41,827 nt of DNA from Mesostigma viride (Eukaryota > Streptophyta > Mesostigmatophyceae > Mesostigmatales > Mesostigmataceae), in assembly GCA_009746045.1 (NCBI GenBank), contig RPFO01000555.1, positions 45,001 through 86,827 of the forward strand, given 5' to 3'. Positions 1 to 7,861 of this stretch are shown here, piece by piece (position 1 is the first letter of the stretch; every line of letters starts with the position of its first letter). The notes below the pieces were generated by a model that saw only the letters and a list, made by a program, of their open reading frames with translations, did not search any database and was not told the DNA's origin. Made by a program: the position numbers and the translations under genes.

Positions 1-158
1 GGATTCTTGACGAAGTGGACCCTGCCATAGGAGGAGGTGTCTACTTGGCCAGTCCTAAGCCCGCCCGTAGGGCCCACATCGGTATTCACCTCAGTGGTCT
101 GTGCGGGCAAGATGGCCGGCAAAGAGGAGGCGGAGGTGTCGGATGGTATGGGTGACAA
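1..158 (-). pseudogene. LINE relic, 3' part of the reverse transcriptase unit
   Basis: This stretch continues, on the minus strand, the decayed LINE coding region of 757-1249; the two were contiguous before the solo LTR at 164-751 inserted. It is recognisable mainly because the same sequence recurs at 28025-28165, with short indels. No intact frame remains. It runs off the left edge of the window, so its true end is unknown. What I see is the shared sequence; that it is the tail of the LINE is inferred from its position after the LLYGCEAWTL block. Confidence 0.5.
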
Positions 159-163
159 GAGGG
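159..163. repeat. TSD of solo LTR 1 (GAGGG)
   Basis: GAGGG here is repeated at 752-756 directly after the element. A 5-bp duplication is the size expected for Ty3/gypsy integrase. Confidence 0.8.
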
Positions 164-751
164 TGTTATATTATAGGTTTCAGCTCGCAGTCACATGAGA
201 ATAATTAATGATTGTGTGCCGGGCCATTTTGTGGTTCGAGGCGTTTGGGTTAATTCGGCGCAATGGGACTTCGCCGTTTTGAGGTTCGGCTGAATTTTGG
301 CTTGTGTGAGCTACGACGATTTAAGTTACGCTGTGTGCGTCATGCCTCGTGAGTTACGCCTTAGACTTTGGCTGTGCAGCACTGGTCCGGTACTGAGGTA
401 CGGACTAGGATTCTGGGTACTTCCGGCTGGCGTGACAAGTGGTGGGATACTGGTGTGCGTCGATTGGTTGGTACTCGGCTGGTGTGTTGTAACGGAGATG
501 TGGTCTGATTGGTGAGTGCTAGATGCGTTCCCAGGCTTGCGCTGGTGCCTAGCGCCGTAGGGTAGCCTAGCCGCCTGACAGACGATGATGATCCAAAAGC
601 CAGCATTGTGTTGCGGCGGTCCAACGGTTGTTGCTGCTATGCTGGCAATGGCTATGGTTGCGCTGGTAAATTAAGCTGGGCGCTTGGCTCTGAGTTTGTA
701 ACCTGATTACCGTAAATTAGCATTTAATAAAATTCGAACTCAATTTTAACA
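164..751 (+). mobile_element. Solo LTR 1 (588 bp)
   Basis: A TG...CA bounded segment, starting TGTTATATTATAGG and ending TTTTAACA, is flanked by the 5-bp duplication GAGGG. Its removal joins LINE-relic sequence that is continuous in the second relic copy near 28165, which gives an empty-site comparison inside this window. No gag or pol sequence is attached, so it is a solo LTR left by LTR-LTR recombination. The same family is present inverted at 1255-1825. Orientation is assigned arbitrarily as plus. Confidence 0.85.
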
Positions 752-756
752 GAGGG
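752..756. repeat. TSD of solo LTR 1 (GAGGG)
   Basis: Right-hand copy of the 5-bp duplication at 159-163. Confidence 0.8.
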
Positions 757-1249
757 AGCTCGCAGTAGAGGGAGCTCGCCCCGGGTGCGGCGCTGAGTCT
801 TGGTAGCGGGCGCTGAGGATGTGACAGAGCATTCCAGAGTGACTGTGCCGTCAAGCTGCTTGCTCAGCGCATGGTCCAGGGTCCACGCCTCGCAGCCGTA
901 AAGGAGGATGCTGAGGACAAGGGCTACTTACAAGGGTTACTTAATAGCCATGCATGCATGGTAAGAGGCCGGGGGCCAGGCGGCCCACTTCCTCGATCAG
1001 GCGGCGCGCAGTCATGGTGACCATAGCACAATTGCGACCAAGATGGAAGCCCATCTGGGAGTGAGACTCACCTAGTAGGTGGGAATCGAGGCTCAGGGCA
1101 CGCATGCGGTTCAGCAGGAGACGCACGAAGACTTTCAGCACGCAGCTTTGGAGGCAGACGTAGCAGTTACTACAGATGCCGGTATCCGCGACGGCCCCCT
1201 TGCCCTTGTAGAGCATGACCCGGACAGCGGTCTGACAATACATTCACCG
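757..1249 (-). pseudogene. LINE reverse transcriptase relic (fingers/palm and C-terminal block)
   Basis: Read on the minus strand, about 100 codons upstream of 941 resemble non-LTR retrotransposon RT: VMLYKGKGAVADTG, then a KVFVRLLLNR-like block, then ESHSQMGFHLGRNCA, close to the usual YKGKG...NYR, KVF..LLNRL and ESQ.GFR.GR motifs. Further along, at about 920-860, the frame reads VLSILLYGCEAWTL, the conserved block after the RT palm in many LINEs. The catalytic YADD region expected between these blocks is not found, so an internal deletion is likely. It is a dead copy. A second copy of the C-terminal part lies at 28025-28520. Assignment to a LINE clade is not possible from what is left. Confidence 0.7.
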
Positions 1250-1254
1250 GCGGG
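1250..1254. repeat. TSD of solo LTR 2 (GCGGG)
   Basis: GCGGG is repeated at 1826-1830 on the far side of the element. Confidence 0.8.
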
Positions 1255-1825
1255 TGTTAAAACTTGAATTCGATTATTATTAAATGGTGATTTACGGTAA
1301 TTAGATCACAACCTCCGAGTCAAGCCCCCAGCTTAATTTACCAGCATGGCCATGGCCAGCAAAGTAGCAACAACCGTTGGACCGCCGCAAGACAATGCTG
1401 GCTTTTGGATCATCATGGTCTGTCAGGCGGCTAGGCTAGCCTACGGCGCTATGTAGGCACCGGCGCAAGCCTGGGCTGGAACGCATCTAGTACGCACCAA
1501 CCAAACCTCTGACATTTCCATTACGACACATCAGCCGAGTACCAACCAATCGACGCACACCAATATTCGGCCACTTGTCACGCCCGCCGGCAGTATCCAG
1601 AATCTCAGTCCGTATGTATACCTCAGCACCGGACCGCTGCACAGCTAGCCAAAATCTGGGGCGTAACTCACATATGCCAAAATTCAGCCGAACCTCCAAT
1701 GGCTGGGTCCCAACGCATCGAAATATCCCAAACGCCTCGAAACACAAAACGGCTACTAAGTACCGGCACATTGTTATTAATTAATTATTCTCATGTAACT
1801 GGGAGCTGAAACCTGTAAGACAACA
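1255..1825 (-). mobile_element. Solo LTR 2 (571 bp), inverted relative to solo LTR 1
   Basis: This segment starts TGTTAAAAC and ends GACAACA. Its reverse complement aligns along its length with solo LTR 1, including the GAGAATAATTAAT block near one end and the GGTAATTA / CCAGCTTAATTTACC block near the other. It has its own 5-bp duplication GCGGG, different from that of LTR 1, so the two are independent insertions and not one foldback element. The copies differ by many substitutions and small indels, so neither is very young. Confidence 0.85.
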
Positions 1826-1830
1826 GCGGG
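1826..1830. repeat. TSD of solo LTR 2 (GCGGG)
   Basis: Right-hand copy of the duplication at 1250-1254. Confidence 0.8.
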
Positions 1831-2049
1831 GTGAGGCCATCTCGTAGAATCCGGTTGCAAACCCCCCCGGAGAAAAGGCTCAAGCTCAGGCATCTTAACC
1901 ACCTCCGGTGAAATATTGTCCACTCCCATGGCAGCATCGTTGCGGAGGGTACGTGGAGCTAGATGGCAGCAGCCCATTCCCAGGGGTCCACTCGTCGTGG
2001 GAGTTGGTGCCGCTCTGACCGTGCCAGGTGGGTACAGTCTAATGCAGTG
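1831..2049 (-). pseudogene. LINE reverse transcriptase relic, N-terminal RT block
   Basis: The minus strand reads AAMGVDNISPEVVKMPE, which matches the start of LINE RT domains (the K-x-PG-x-DGI-x-x-E-x-x-K block). It lies directly upstream, in minus-strand order, of the RT blocks at 757-1249, so all belong to one original LINE. The coding frame is not intact. The chromovirus inserted at its upstream edge. Confidence 0.6.
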
Positions 2050-2054
2050 GGCGA
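2050..2054. repeat. TSD of the chromovirus (GGCGA)
   Basis: GGCGA immediately precedes the 5' LTR and is repeated exactly at 23921-23925 immediately after the 3' LTR. This ties the two LTRs, 21 kb apart, to a single insertion event. Confidence 0.92.
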
Positions 2055-2206
2055 TGTTACGTCGCGTAACAATTCGTTGTAGTTACGGACGTAAATTAGG
2101 TCCTTGGCCTCGGTTGTTCCTAGGTTACGTGCAGTTCTAGTTTGGACATGATTGTCCCCGTAACAGTACTGTGGTATAGTGGGTGCCTTTGGGCGCCGCG
2201 CCGCGT

Positions 2207-2216
2207 ACTATATTAG
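2207..2216 (+). promoter_or_regulatory. Candidate TATA element in the 5' LTR
   Basis: ACTATATTAG lies about 150 bp into the LTR, upstream of the rest of the transcribed region, where an LTR U3 promoter would be expected. It is assigned by motif and position only. Confidence 0.35.
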
Positions 2217-2493
2217 TGGTCCTTATCCTTTTGTAGAATGTAGTGGACAGGCGTGCATCTGTGCACCTGCTTGTGTTTCTGTGTTTCTGCAGGCGAGGGC
2301 CAGGTCGGCCCGAGCCTGTTGGACCGTTGGTGACCATTTATGCACGTTCCACTCCTTGTGTGGTCACTCGGCGTGTGTTAAATGAATTACACATATTAGC
2401 TTGGGTCACGGCAGTTTAGTTGTGTTTCCTTCCTCTTTTCCTGGAGTAAACGGGTTTGATTAAATGGCCTATGGCGTATTACAGTAGTACATA

Positions 2494-2546
2494 TGTAAAT
2501 GCATTGAGATCTGGTTCGTCTCGGTCGTCTTTCGCTAGGGGTGTAA
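2494..2546 (+). terminator. TGTAA poly(A) signals in the LTR
   Basis: TGTAA occurs at 2494-2498 and 2542-2546 (and at the equivalent places in the 3' LTR). TGTAA is the main poly(A) signal of volvocine and other chlorophyte algae. In the 3' LTR these copies would direct 3'-end formation of the element RNA. The motif is short, so the call is tentative. Confidence 0.35.
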
Positions 2547-2624
2547 ATAGAAGCAGCCTCACTAGTTTAGGTAGTATCAGGACAGGTAGAGGTAGAGGTG
2601 GCGGCCGAGGCTTGCGGCGTAACA

Positions 2625-3151
2625 ATGGACTCGGAGGTAGTTTAGATAGAGAGCGAGACGACGATCCTTTGCAACATACGTCATTGAATCAACCCTTCCG
2701 CGGCTGGGAAAAAGAAGACGACACGTACTTGACAGGTAATGGGCGGGTCGCCGTCAAGCTAGGAGGATAGTGCTGCCTGATTCAGGACACGCCCTGCCTA
2801 GACGTTAGACCTGCTCGAAGCGGAAAATCCTTTCGTATATAGCTCCTGCTCCTCGTCTTGTTTCCTTAGAAAGATGGTTTACTGCCGTAGACAGTTGCTG
2901 GTTTTGGTTCGACGATAGAGAGACGGCTAGCGTCTCGTAGATTACCCTTTTTCTGCATCGTGCCTGCTTCGTATTTAGACGACCCTTCGCCGGACGCAGA
3001 ATTCTTGAAACCGGATACTTACGACCACCTGGCGCTGGAAACATCGTCCCTACGTGCGTCGTCAATCTGGTTCGGTTTCAGACACCCGAGATAAGTCGCC
3101 TTCTCCTCGTTCTCCTCATTTGACTGCTCAAGACCTACCAGGTGCGTTACC
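2625..3151 (+). other. Leader of the chromovirus with candidate primer binding site
   Basis: About 530 bp separate the LTR from the first convincing ORF. At 2626 the sequence TGGACTCGGAGGTAG starts one base after the LTR with TGG, complementary to a tRNA 3' CCA, as expected for a primer binding site. I could not match the rest to a particular tRNA, so the primer is unknown and self-priming is not excluded. No other coding region is convincing in this stretch. Confidence 0.5.
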
Positions 3152-3544
3152 ATGAGCCAACGGCGATCTTTTACTGCTCCTTCCCATTCTTCTAGCGATA
3201 ATAGTCTAGCTAAATATTACGTAGTGATTACGCCTCAATGGTCCTCCATTTTCCTTTCTTGGTCCGACGCTAGGAAGATCGTTCAGAATCGTGAATATAA
3301 CGTAATTAGGTATAAGAAATTTATGTCCTTTGAAGAAGCTCAGCAGTTCCTTATAGATCATAGCCAAACAGATTTAGGCCTGCATGTACGCCCTATTCCT
3401 CATGGTCGCCCTCCAGTAGAAGCTCTAGTCTTTGCTACCCCTCCTTCTTCTCCCCCTAAACGGGCTGCATCTGCATCTGCTTCAGATACTCCTCTCACTT
3501 TGGAGTTTGGTTCCCTATCCATTACTGTTGTTAAAAAGGATTGA
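3152..3544 (+). CDS. Small ORF with RNase H1 N-terminal / viroplasmin-like domain
   Basis: This 130-residue protein precedes gag in the same orientation. Residues about 21-67 read KYYVVITPQWSSIFLSW, later YNVIRYKKFMSFEEAQQFL. This is the pattern of the hybrid-binding domain found at the N terminus of eukaryotic RNase H1 and in caulimovirus viroplasmin (aromatic-V start, a W after the second strand, a YKxF-x-S-x-EEA-x-x-F end). That domain binds RNA-DNA hybrids or dsRNA. The rest is a low-complexity Pro/Ser/Ala tail. It has its own start (ACCATGAGC) and stop and ends about 90 bp before gag, so it would be made as a separate protein, possibly an RNA chaperone or reverse-transcription cofactor (inference). 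Assignment is from motif pattern only. Confidence 0.65.
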   Translation: MSQRRSFTAPSHSSSDNSLAKYYVVITPQWSSIFLSWSDARKIVQNREYNVIRYKKFMSFEEAQQFLIDHSQTDLGLHVRPIPHGRPPVEALVFATPPSSPPKRAASASASDTPLTLEFGSLSITVVKKD

Positions 3545-3637
3545 TTTTAATTTTGTTCCTGCTGCAGACCTTCAAGGTTTTTCCTTTTTCTTTTGTTGCT
3601 TTCTTCTTTTGATTCCTATTCCTTTACGTAATTAAAG

Positions 3638-5386
3638 ATGGATCCAGTGGGTGGAGATATGTCGCCTATACCTACCAATAATAATAATAATACTACTACT
3701 AATAACATTAACAATAACAATACTCGTGGTAACCGACGGGACTCCTTGGAAACGGTACACCATCTCACTCCTCAAGGTATTCTGCGTACCTCACCTCCTT
3801 CTCCTGTTGCTGGTGGTCGCCGTCGTCCCTCAATTACCCCACCTACCTATGAACAACGTATTTCCCAAGTCAGATTTAGTGAGGAACCTTCTTTCGTTGT
3901 GAACCAGGCCCCTGCCCCTTCTGCAACCTTGGCTCACCCCTCCAGCAGGTCCTCACACACTAACAATGCTCCTAGGCCTCCTTCCCACCCTGTGCCTTCA
4001 ATGCCTGCTATTAACACGGGTCGTACCTCGGCCCCTGTCGGCCCTTCTGGGCGCCCTAGTGCAGTTCCCTTTTACCCACCTGCTTCCTGGTCCTACCCTG
4101 AGACGGCCTATGAGGCTGCCCAGGTTCCTACCCGTGTGGCTGATTTAGAAGTTAATAATGATTTCAGTACCATGCCCCTAGATGATAGGAATTATGATCA
4201 TTTTGCCTATTCCTCTCTTCGTGAGCAATATACTGTCCCCTTCTCCTATGGGCACCATCCGGAAACGGTGGCTCCCTCTAGACCCCTACCCAAGACTTTT
4301 CCTATCCCTTCCTTCTATCCCGCTTATGTAGCAGTGGAAGATAGTGGCCCTATGGGAAAAACTGATTCTTCTAATCCCCCTAAGCCTCCTGCTCTTCCCC
4401 TCTTTGCCAACCTTCCTAAGCTGGATGTCAAGTCTACCCCTCAACAGTTTTTCACCTTCATTATGTTGCTCACCCAGAACACAGAGTCCTGGCAGAACCA
4501 CAATAGGTGGCGCCTCTCTGATGCTGTACTAGTTCCTCATTATCTTACTACCTGCATTACTCCTGAACTTGCTAACCTCATCCAGTGTGAGTCTCTTGCC
4601 TCTCATGCCTACCCAAACTCTGTAGCAGAATTGTTCAAGCGTTTAGAGAACCATTTAGTCCCTCCCGATGCAGATTGGCAGGATAGATTATCCTTTGGCA
4701 CCTTGCAGCAGGGTACCAAGTCCTTCAAAGAATATATGAAAGAGTTTGATGCTCAGATGGTACGAATTAGGGATTTGTCGGGTGCAGAAGTACGTGCTCG
4801 CTTCCTTCAGGGCCTCAGTAGACCCTTATTGCGTGAAGTCAAGCGCCAGTTCTCTGCCTACCGTTTTACTGACCTGCCCCTCAAGCATGTGCGTCAGCAT
4901 CTTTTACGAGTAGCAGATTTCTTCTCCACACCTTCTCTTCCTACCCGTTCCCGTATTAATAATATAAGCCTTACCCCTGAGGAGGAGAACTCCTATGTAG
5001 AAGAATTAGATATCTGTGTGACTGACCTTTCAGCTCTGGATGTCTCTCATATTACCTGCTATCATTGTAAGGAAGTAGGTCACCTTAAACGTGAGTGCCC
5101 CAAGTTCCTTTCGGGTGCTCCCCCTCATCCCGACGCTCGCCCTCCTCGTACCCCTCAGCGTGCTCCTATTCGTCCCACTTCAGGACGCATTCCTTCAGCT
5201 ACCCCTAGTAGGCTGAATGCTGTGCAGACAGGATCCCCAGGGTTCCCCTATGATAATCAGGCTCCCGCACCCTCTTCAATCCCTCGTGACCCTCCAGCAG
5301 TGGCTTTTCCGCCAGGGTCTTCTTCGGGGTTCGTTCCTATGGATTTGGGGGGGAGGGGGAACAGTAGGCCTGTCAGCCGGGGGTAA
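3638..5386 (+). CDS. gag: Gag polyprotein (capsid and zinc-knuckle nucleocapsid)
   Basis: 582 residues. The N-terminal third is Pro/Ser/Asn-rich and probably disordered, beginning with an Asn/Thr run encoded by AAT/ACT repeats. Residues about 265-435 match the Ty3-type retrotransposon gag capsid: a FFTFIMLL segment, WRLSDAV, AELFKRLENH, then FKEYMKEFDAQM and VRARFLQGL. A CCHC knuckle, CYHCKEVGHLKREC (spacing C-x2-C-x4-H-x4-C), lies at about residue 480 and would bind genomic RNA. A Pro-rich tail follows. The frame is intact. It ends just after a purine tract (5346-5360) that overlaps the protease frame. ATG at 3638 is chosen because it follows a leader ending TTAAAG and gives the full gag. 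Codon third positions are far less GC-rich than in the ORF at 20625. Confidence 0.9.
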   Translation: MDPVGGDMSPIPTNNNNNTTTNNINNNNTRGNRRDSLETVHHLTPQGILRTSPPSPVAGGRRRPSITPPTYEQRISQVRFSEEPSFVVNQAPAPSATLAHPSSRSSHTNNAPRPPSHPVPSMPAINTGRTSAPVGPSGRPSAVPFYPPASWSYPETAYEAAQVPTRVADLEVNNDFSTMPLDDRNYDHFAYSSLREQYTVPFSYGHHPETVAPSRPLPKTFPIPSFYPAYVAVEDSGPMGKTDSSNPPKPPALPLFANLPKLDVKSTPQQFFTFIMLLTQNTESWQNHNRWRLSDAVLVPHYLTTCITPELANLIQCESLASHAYPNSVAELFKRLENHLVPPDADWQDRLSFGTLQQGTKSFKEYMKEFDAQMVRIRDLSGAEVRARFLQGLSRPLLREVKRQFSAYRFTDLPLKHVRQHLLRVADFFSTPSLPTRSRINNISLTPEEENSYVEELDICVTDLSALDVSHITCYHCKEVGHLKRECPKFLSGAPPHPDARPPRTPQRAPIRPTSGRIPSATPSRLNAVQTGSPGFPYDNQAPAPSSIPRDPPAVAFPPGSSSGFVPMDLGGRGNSRPVSRG

Positions 5387-6155
5387 CCTGGACAGGTCCT
5401 TAGATAGTACCCCAGATATTAATTTTTGCTTGCCTGTTTTTATAACCTCTGTAGGAGCTGAATCATCCCTACCACTACGTGTGCGTCCTCTTATGTTCTT
5501 GAATGGTGGCTTAACCGTCCCTCATACTGTTGTAGACCCCTTCCTGCATGCTGATGAACTCTTGAATGTCTCTGTGTTAGTGGATAGCGGTGCGGCTAGC
5601 TCCTTTGTGAGCGAGGCCCTAGTTAGGCGTTTAGGACTAGTCCCTACCCCTCACACAAAAACTGTCACTGTCCATTATGCTGACGGTCGCACCAGTCATT
5701 CCCCGGGTACGGTGTCCCTTCCCCTGGTCATACAAGGACGTACGGTCAACCTGACGGCCACTATAGGCCCTATCACTACAGCTGATGTATTACTAGGATT
5801 AGATTGGCATCAGGATAATAAAATCACTATTAATTATGATACTATGGTCATTTGGTTTCCAGATAGCTCCTACTGGGTACCAGAACGTCATTATAGATTA
5901 GAAAATTTATCCTTGGTAGATATTACTCCTCCTACACCTGTTGATCCTCCTGTGAGACCTATACCTGAAGTATTAATGTCCAATGACGAATTGCGATCTG
6001 AACTAAAGGAATATGGATACCTATTATGTATGTTCCTTCAGTTAGAAGTACAAGAGATACCTATCACTAATAATAGTGTGGATATAGATGTAAATACAGT
6101 GGATACAATAGGAGTGGGATTTACTGAAAATGAAATAGTAGATACATGGCTGTGA
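5217..6155 (+). CDS. pro: Aspartic protease (separate frame overlapping gag)
   Basis: The retropepsin core is clear: VLVDSGAASSFVS with catalytic Asp at 5583-5585, then ADVLLGLDW as the second conserved block. It would process Gag and Pol. The frame is +1 relative to gag, and gag terminates at 5386. Protease-specific sequence starts around 5360, so the upstream part of this ORF (ATG at 5217) is probably just overlap. Expression would need a +1 (or -2) shift in the G-rich tract at 5346-5360 or initiation within the overlap; a -1 shift meets a stop at once (5365-5367). About 90 residues after the protease form a hydrophilic spacer. The stop TGA at 6153 overlaps the RT start ATG at 6146. Confidence 0.85.
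   Translation: MLCRQDPQGSPMIIRLPHPLQSLVTLQQWLFRQGLLRGSFLWIWGGGGTVGLSAGGNLDRSLDSTPDINFCLPVFITSVGAESSLPLRVRPLMFLNGGLTVPHTVVDPFLHADELLNVSVLVDSGAASSFVSEALVRRLGLVPTPHTKTVTVHYADGRTSHSPGTVSLPLVIQGRTVNLTATIGPITTADVLLGLDWHQDNKITINYDTMVIWFPDSSYWVPERHYRLENLSLVDITPPTPVDPPVRPIPEVLMSNDELRSELKEYGYLLCMFLQLEVQEIPITNNSVDIDVNTVDTIGVGFTENEIVDTWL
5346..5360 (+). promoter_or_regulatory. G-rich tract at the gag/pro frame junction
   Basis: T followed by seven G, A, five G and A lies where gag frame must pass to protease frame. Peptidyl-tRNA on GGG could slip forward within the run. The first eleven bases (T, G7, AGG) are identical to those at 7815 and at the 3' polypurine tract. It may be a frameshift site, an internal plus-strand priming site, or simply a hypermutable homopolymer. 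Confidence 0.45.
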
Positions 6156-7861
6156 TAGATTCCTCAAAAGTATTTGAAGAAAAGACTCCTTCTTATCCTC
6201 CTCCTCGTTCTGTTTTACACCGTGTAGTTATCAAGGACGGTGCAGTTCCTACGCACTCTCCGATGTATAGAATGGGCCCTACAGAATTAAAGGAACTAAA
6301 ACAGATTTTAGTATCACTATTAGAAGCAGGATTGATAGAGCCTAGTAACTCCCCCTACTCCGCTGGTGTCCTGTTAGTTCCTAAACCAAATGGCAAGTTT
6401 CGCCTAGTTACTGATTATAGGAAGCTAAACGATATTACTGTGAAGTCTAAATACCCTCTACCTCGTATTGATGATATATTTAATAAGGTTAAAGGTTCTA
6501 CCTGTTTCACAGTACTAGATTGTGCGGATGGTTTTTGGCAACTACGTATAGCTCCTGAGGATTGCCACAAAACCGCCTTTGCTACCCCTTTTGGGCATTA
6601 CCAGTTTAGAGTAGCGGCTATGGGACTCTGTAACTCTCCTGCCTCTTTCCAAATGTTAATGAATGAAGTGCTTAGACCTGTTATGGGAAATTCCCACCTT
6701 CCTCAAGTGTCCTCTGATTTAAAGGATCCTTCCTTCTCCTCTGTTTCTTTATCTGAGCATGACCGTTCTTGTGCTCAAGCTTACTTAGATGATATCCTTA
6801 TTTATTCTCCTGATTTTGAAACGCACCTACGTGATTTAAAGAAAGTATTAGAAATCATGGCTGAAAATTCTTTATGGGCGCGCCGTGCTAAAGTTCGCTC
6901 TGGTAGAAGTGTCCCATTCTTAGGGCACGTTCTGTCAGATGCCGGGGTCGCTACCGACCCGGATAAGACTAAGTCAATTCAGGAATGGCCTACCCCTACC
7001 GACGTTAAAGGTGTACGTAGTTTTCTAGGAATTGCTTCTTACTATAGGCGTTTTATCCCGCGTTTCGCAACTATAGCAGCTCCTATTAATCATCTATTAA
7101 AGAAGGATATCCCCTTTGTTTGGAGTAGTGAATGTCAGTCGGCTTTTCAGTGTCTAAAATCCCTACTCCTCTCCCCTCCTGTACTCATCCTACCGGATAC
7201 TACTAAACCCTTTGTTGTAGCCACAGATGCTAGCAAGGTAGCTATAGGGGGCGTCCTTCTCCAGGATCAGGGTCAGGGCTTACAGCCAATCGAGTATATC
7301 TCTAGGACAATGCTTCCTGCGGAGCGTAACTATCCCGTCCACCAGCAAGAACTATTAGCTGTGGTGTACTGTTGCCACGCGTGGCAGCACTTTCTTAAAG
7401 GTGCTCAATTTGATGTTTGTCTGAATGAACCCTGTGAGATTGATCCTTATAGATTAGTTATCCAGACAGATCACCGCCCTCTTACCCATCTTCTCTCACA
7501 ACCCAACCTTACCCCTCGTCAAGCGCGCTGGATGGAGTTTTTAGCACAGTTCTCCCCTTTTAAACTTCAGTATGTTAAGGGTGTAGATAACATAGTACCA
7601 GATGCACTCTCTCGTCGTGCAGATTACTCCTTTTTCGAGGACCTTGATGTTCTCAATACTACTCTAGTTCCTACTACTATGGGTGTAACCCCGTATGGTG
7701 AACTACCTGATGATGAATCCTATGCCTACCTCTTTCATACAGCTGTTCGCATGCCTGATCTCCTTTCTCACGTAGGACTCTCTCTCCCGTGTGAGGCCCT
7801 TCCTGTGGTCTCGGTGGGGGGGAGGGGAAAAATAAAATTTCTATACCGCTTAGCCATATAG
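6146..7861 (+). CDS. pol: Reverse transcriptase-RNase H
   Basis: 571 residues. RT palm and fingers are intact: LVPKPNGKFRLVTDYRKLN, LDCADGFWQL with the first catalytic Asp at about residue 125, FGHYQFRVAAMGLCNSPASF, and the active site YLDD at residues 213-216. FLGHVLSDAGV and a FLGIASYYRRFI connection follow. RNase H starts at about residue 355, VVATDASKVAIGG (catalytic Asp about 361), with HQQELLAVV and TDHRPLTHLL, ending PDALSRR. An insertion of roughly 30 residues lies between the NEVLRPVMG segment and YLDD, longer than in most Ty3 elements. ATG at 6146 overlaps the protease TGA (ATGGCTGTGA), suggesting coupled reinitiation, as no slippery heptamer is seen there. It ends soon after the 7815 purine tract. 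Confidence 0.93.
   Translation: MAVIDSSKVFEEKTPSYPPPRSVLHRVVIKDGAVPTHSPMYRMGPTELKELKQILVSLLEAGLIEPSNSPYSAGVLLVPKPNGKFRLVTDYRKLNDITVKSKYPLPRIDDIFNKVKGSTCFTVLDCADGFWQLRIAPEDCHKTAFATPFGHYQFRVAAMGLCNSPASFQMLMNEVLRPVMGNSHLPQVSSDLKDPSFSSVSLSEHDRSCAQAYLDDILIYSPDFETHLRDLKKVLEIMAENSLWARRAKVRSGRSVPFLGHVLSDAGVATDPDKTKSIQEWPTPTDVKGVRSFLGIASYYRRFIPRFATIAAPINHLLKKDIPFVWSSECQSAFQCLKSLLLSPPVLILPDTTKPFVVATDASKVAIGGVLLQDQGQGLQPIEYISRTMLPAERNYPVHQQELLAVVYCCHAWQHFLKGAQFDVCLNEPCEIDPYRLVIQTDHRPLTHLLSQPNLTPRQARWMEFLAQFSPFKLQYVKGVDNIVPDALSRRADYSFFEDLDVLNTTLVPTTMGVTPYGELPDDESYAYLFHTAVRMPDLLSHVGLSLPCEALPVVSVGGRGKIKFLYRLAI
7815..7831 (+). promoter_or_regulatory. Purine tract with -1 slippery heptamer at RT/IN junction
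   Basis: T-G7-A-G4-A5. In the RT frame the bases 7825-7831 read G GGA AAA, a canonical X-XXY-YYZ heptamer for -1 frameshifting. A -1 shift here enters exactly the frame that stays open through the integrase N-terminal region to 8260, while the unshifted frame stops at 7861. Whether it functions in the ribosome is not shown by the sequence. Confidence 0.5.

Larger units (their letters stand above)
2055..2624 (+). repeat. 5' LTR of the chromovirus
   Basis: 570 bp, beginning TGTTACG and ending CGTAACA, a 7-bp terminal inverted repeat. Against the 3' LTR I find only one substitution (C in GTGGTCACTC here, T there) and one missing G (AATTACACA here, AATTAGCACA there). An open frame at 2456-2770 crosses the LTR edge and is not considered a gene. 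Confidence 0.95.

Noticed and set aside
2456-2770. 104-residue ORF crossing the 5' LTR boundary (and its partner at 23752)
   Set aside because: It lies in LTR and primer-binding sequence, and the 3' LTR copy diverges as soon as the LTR ends.
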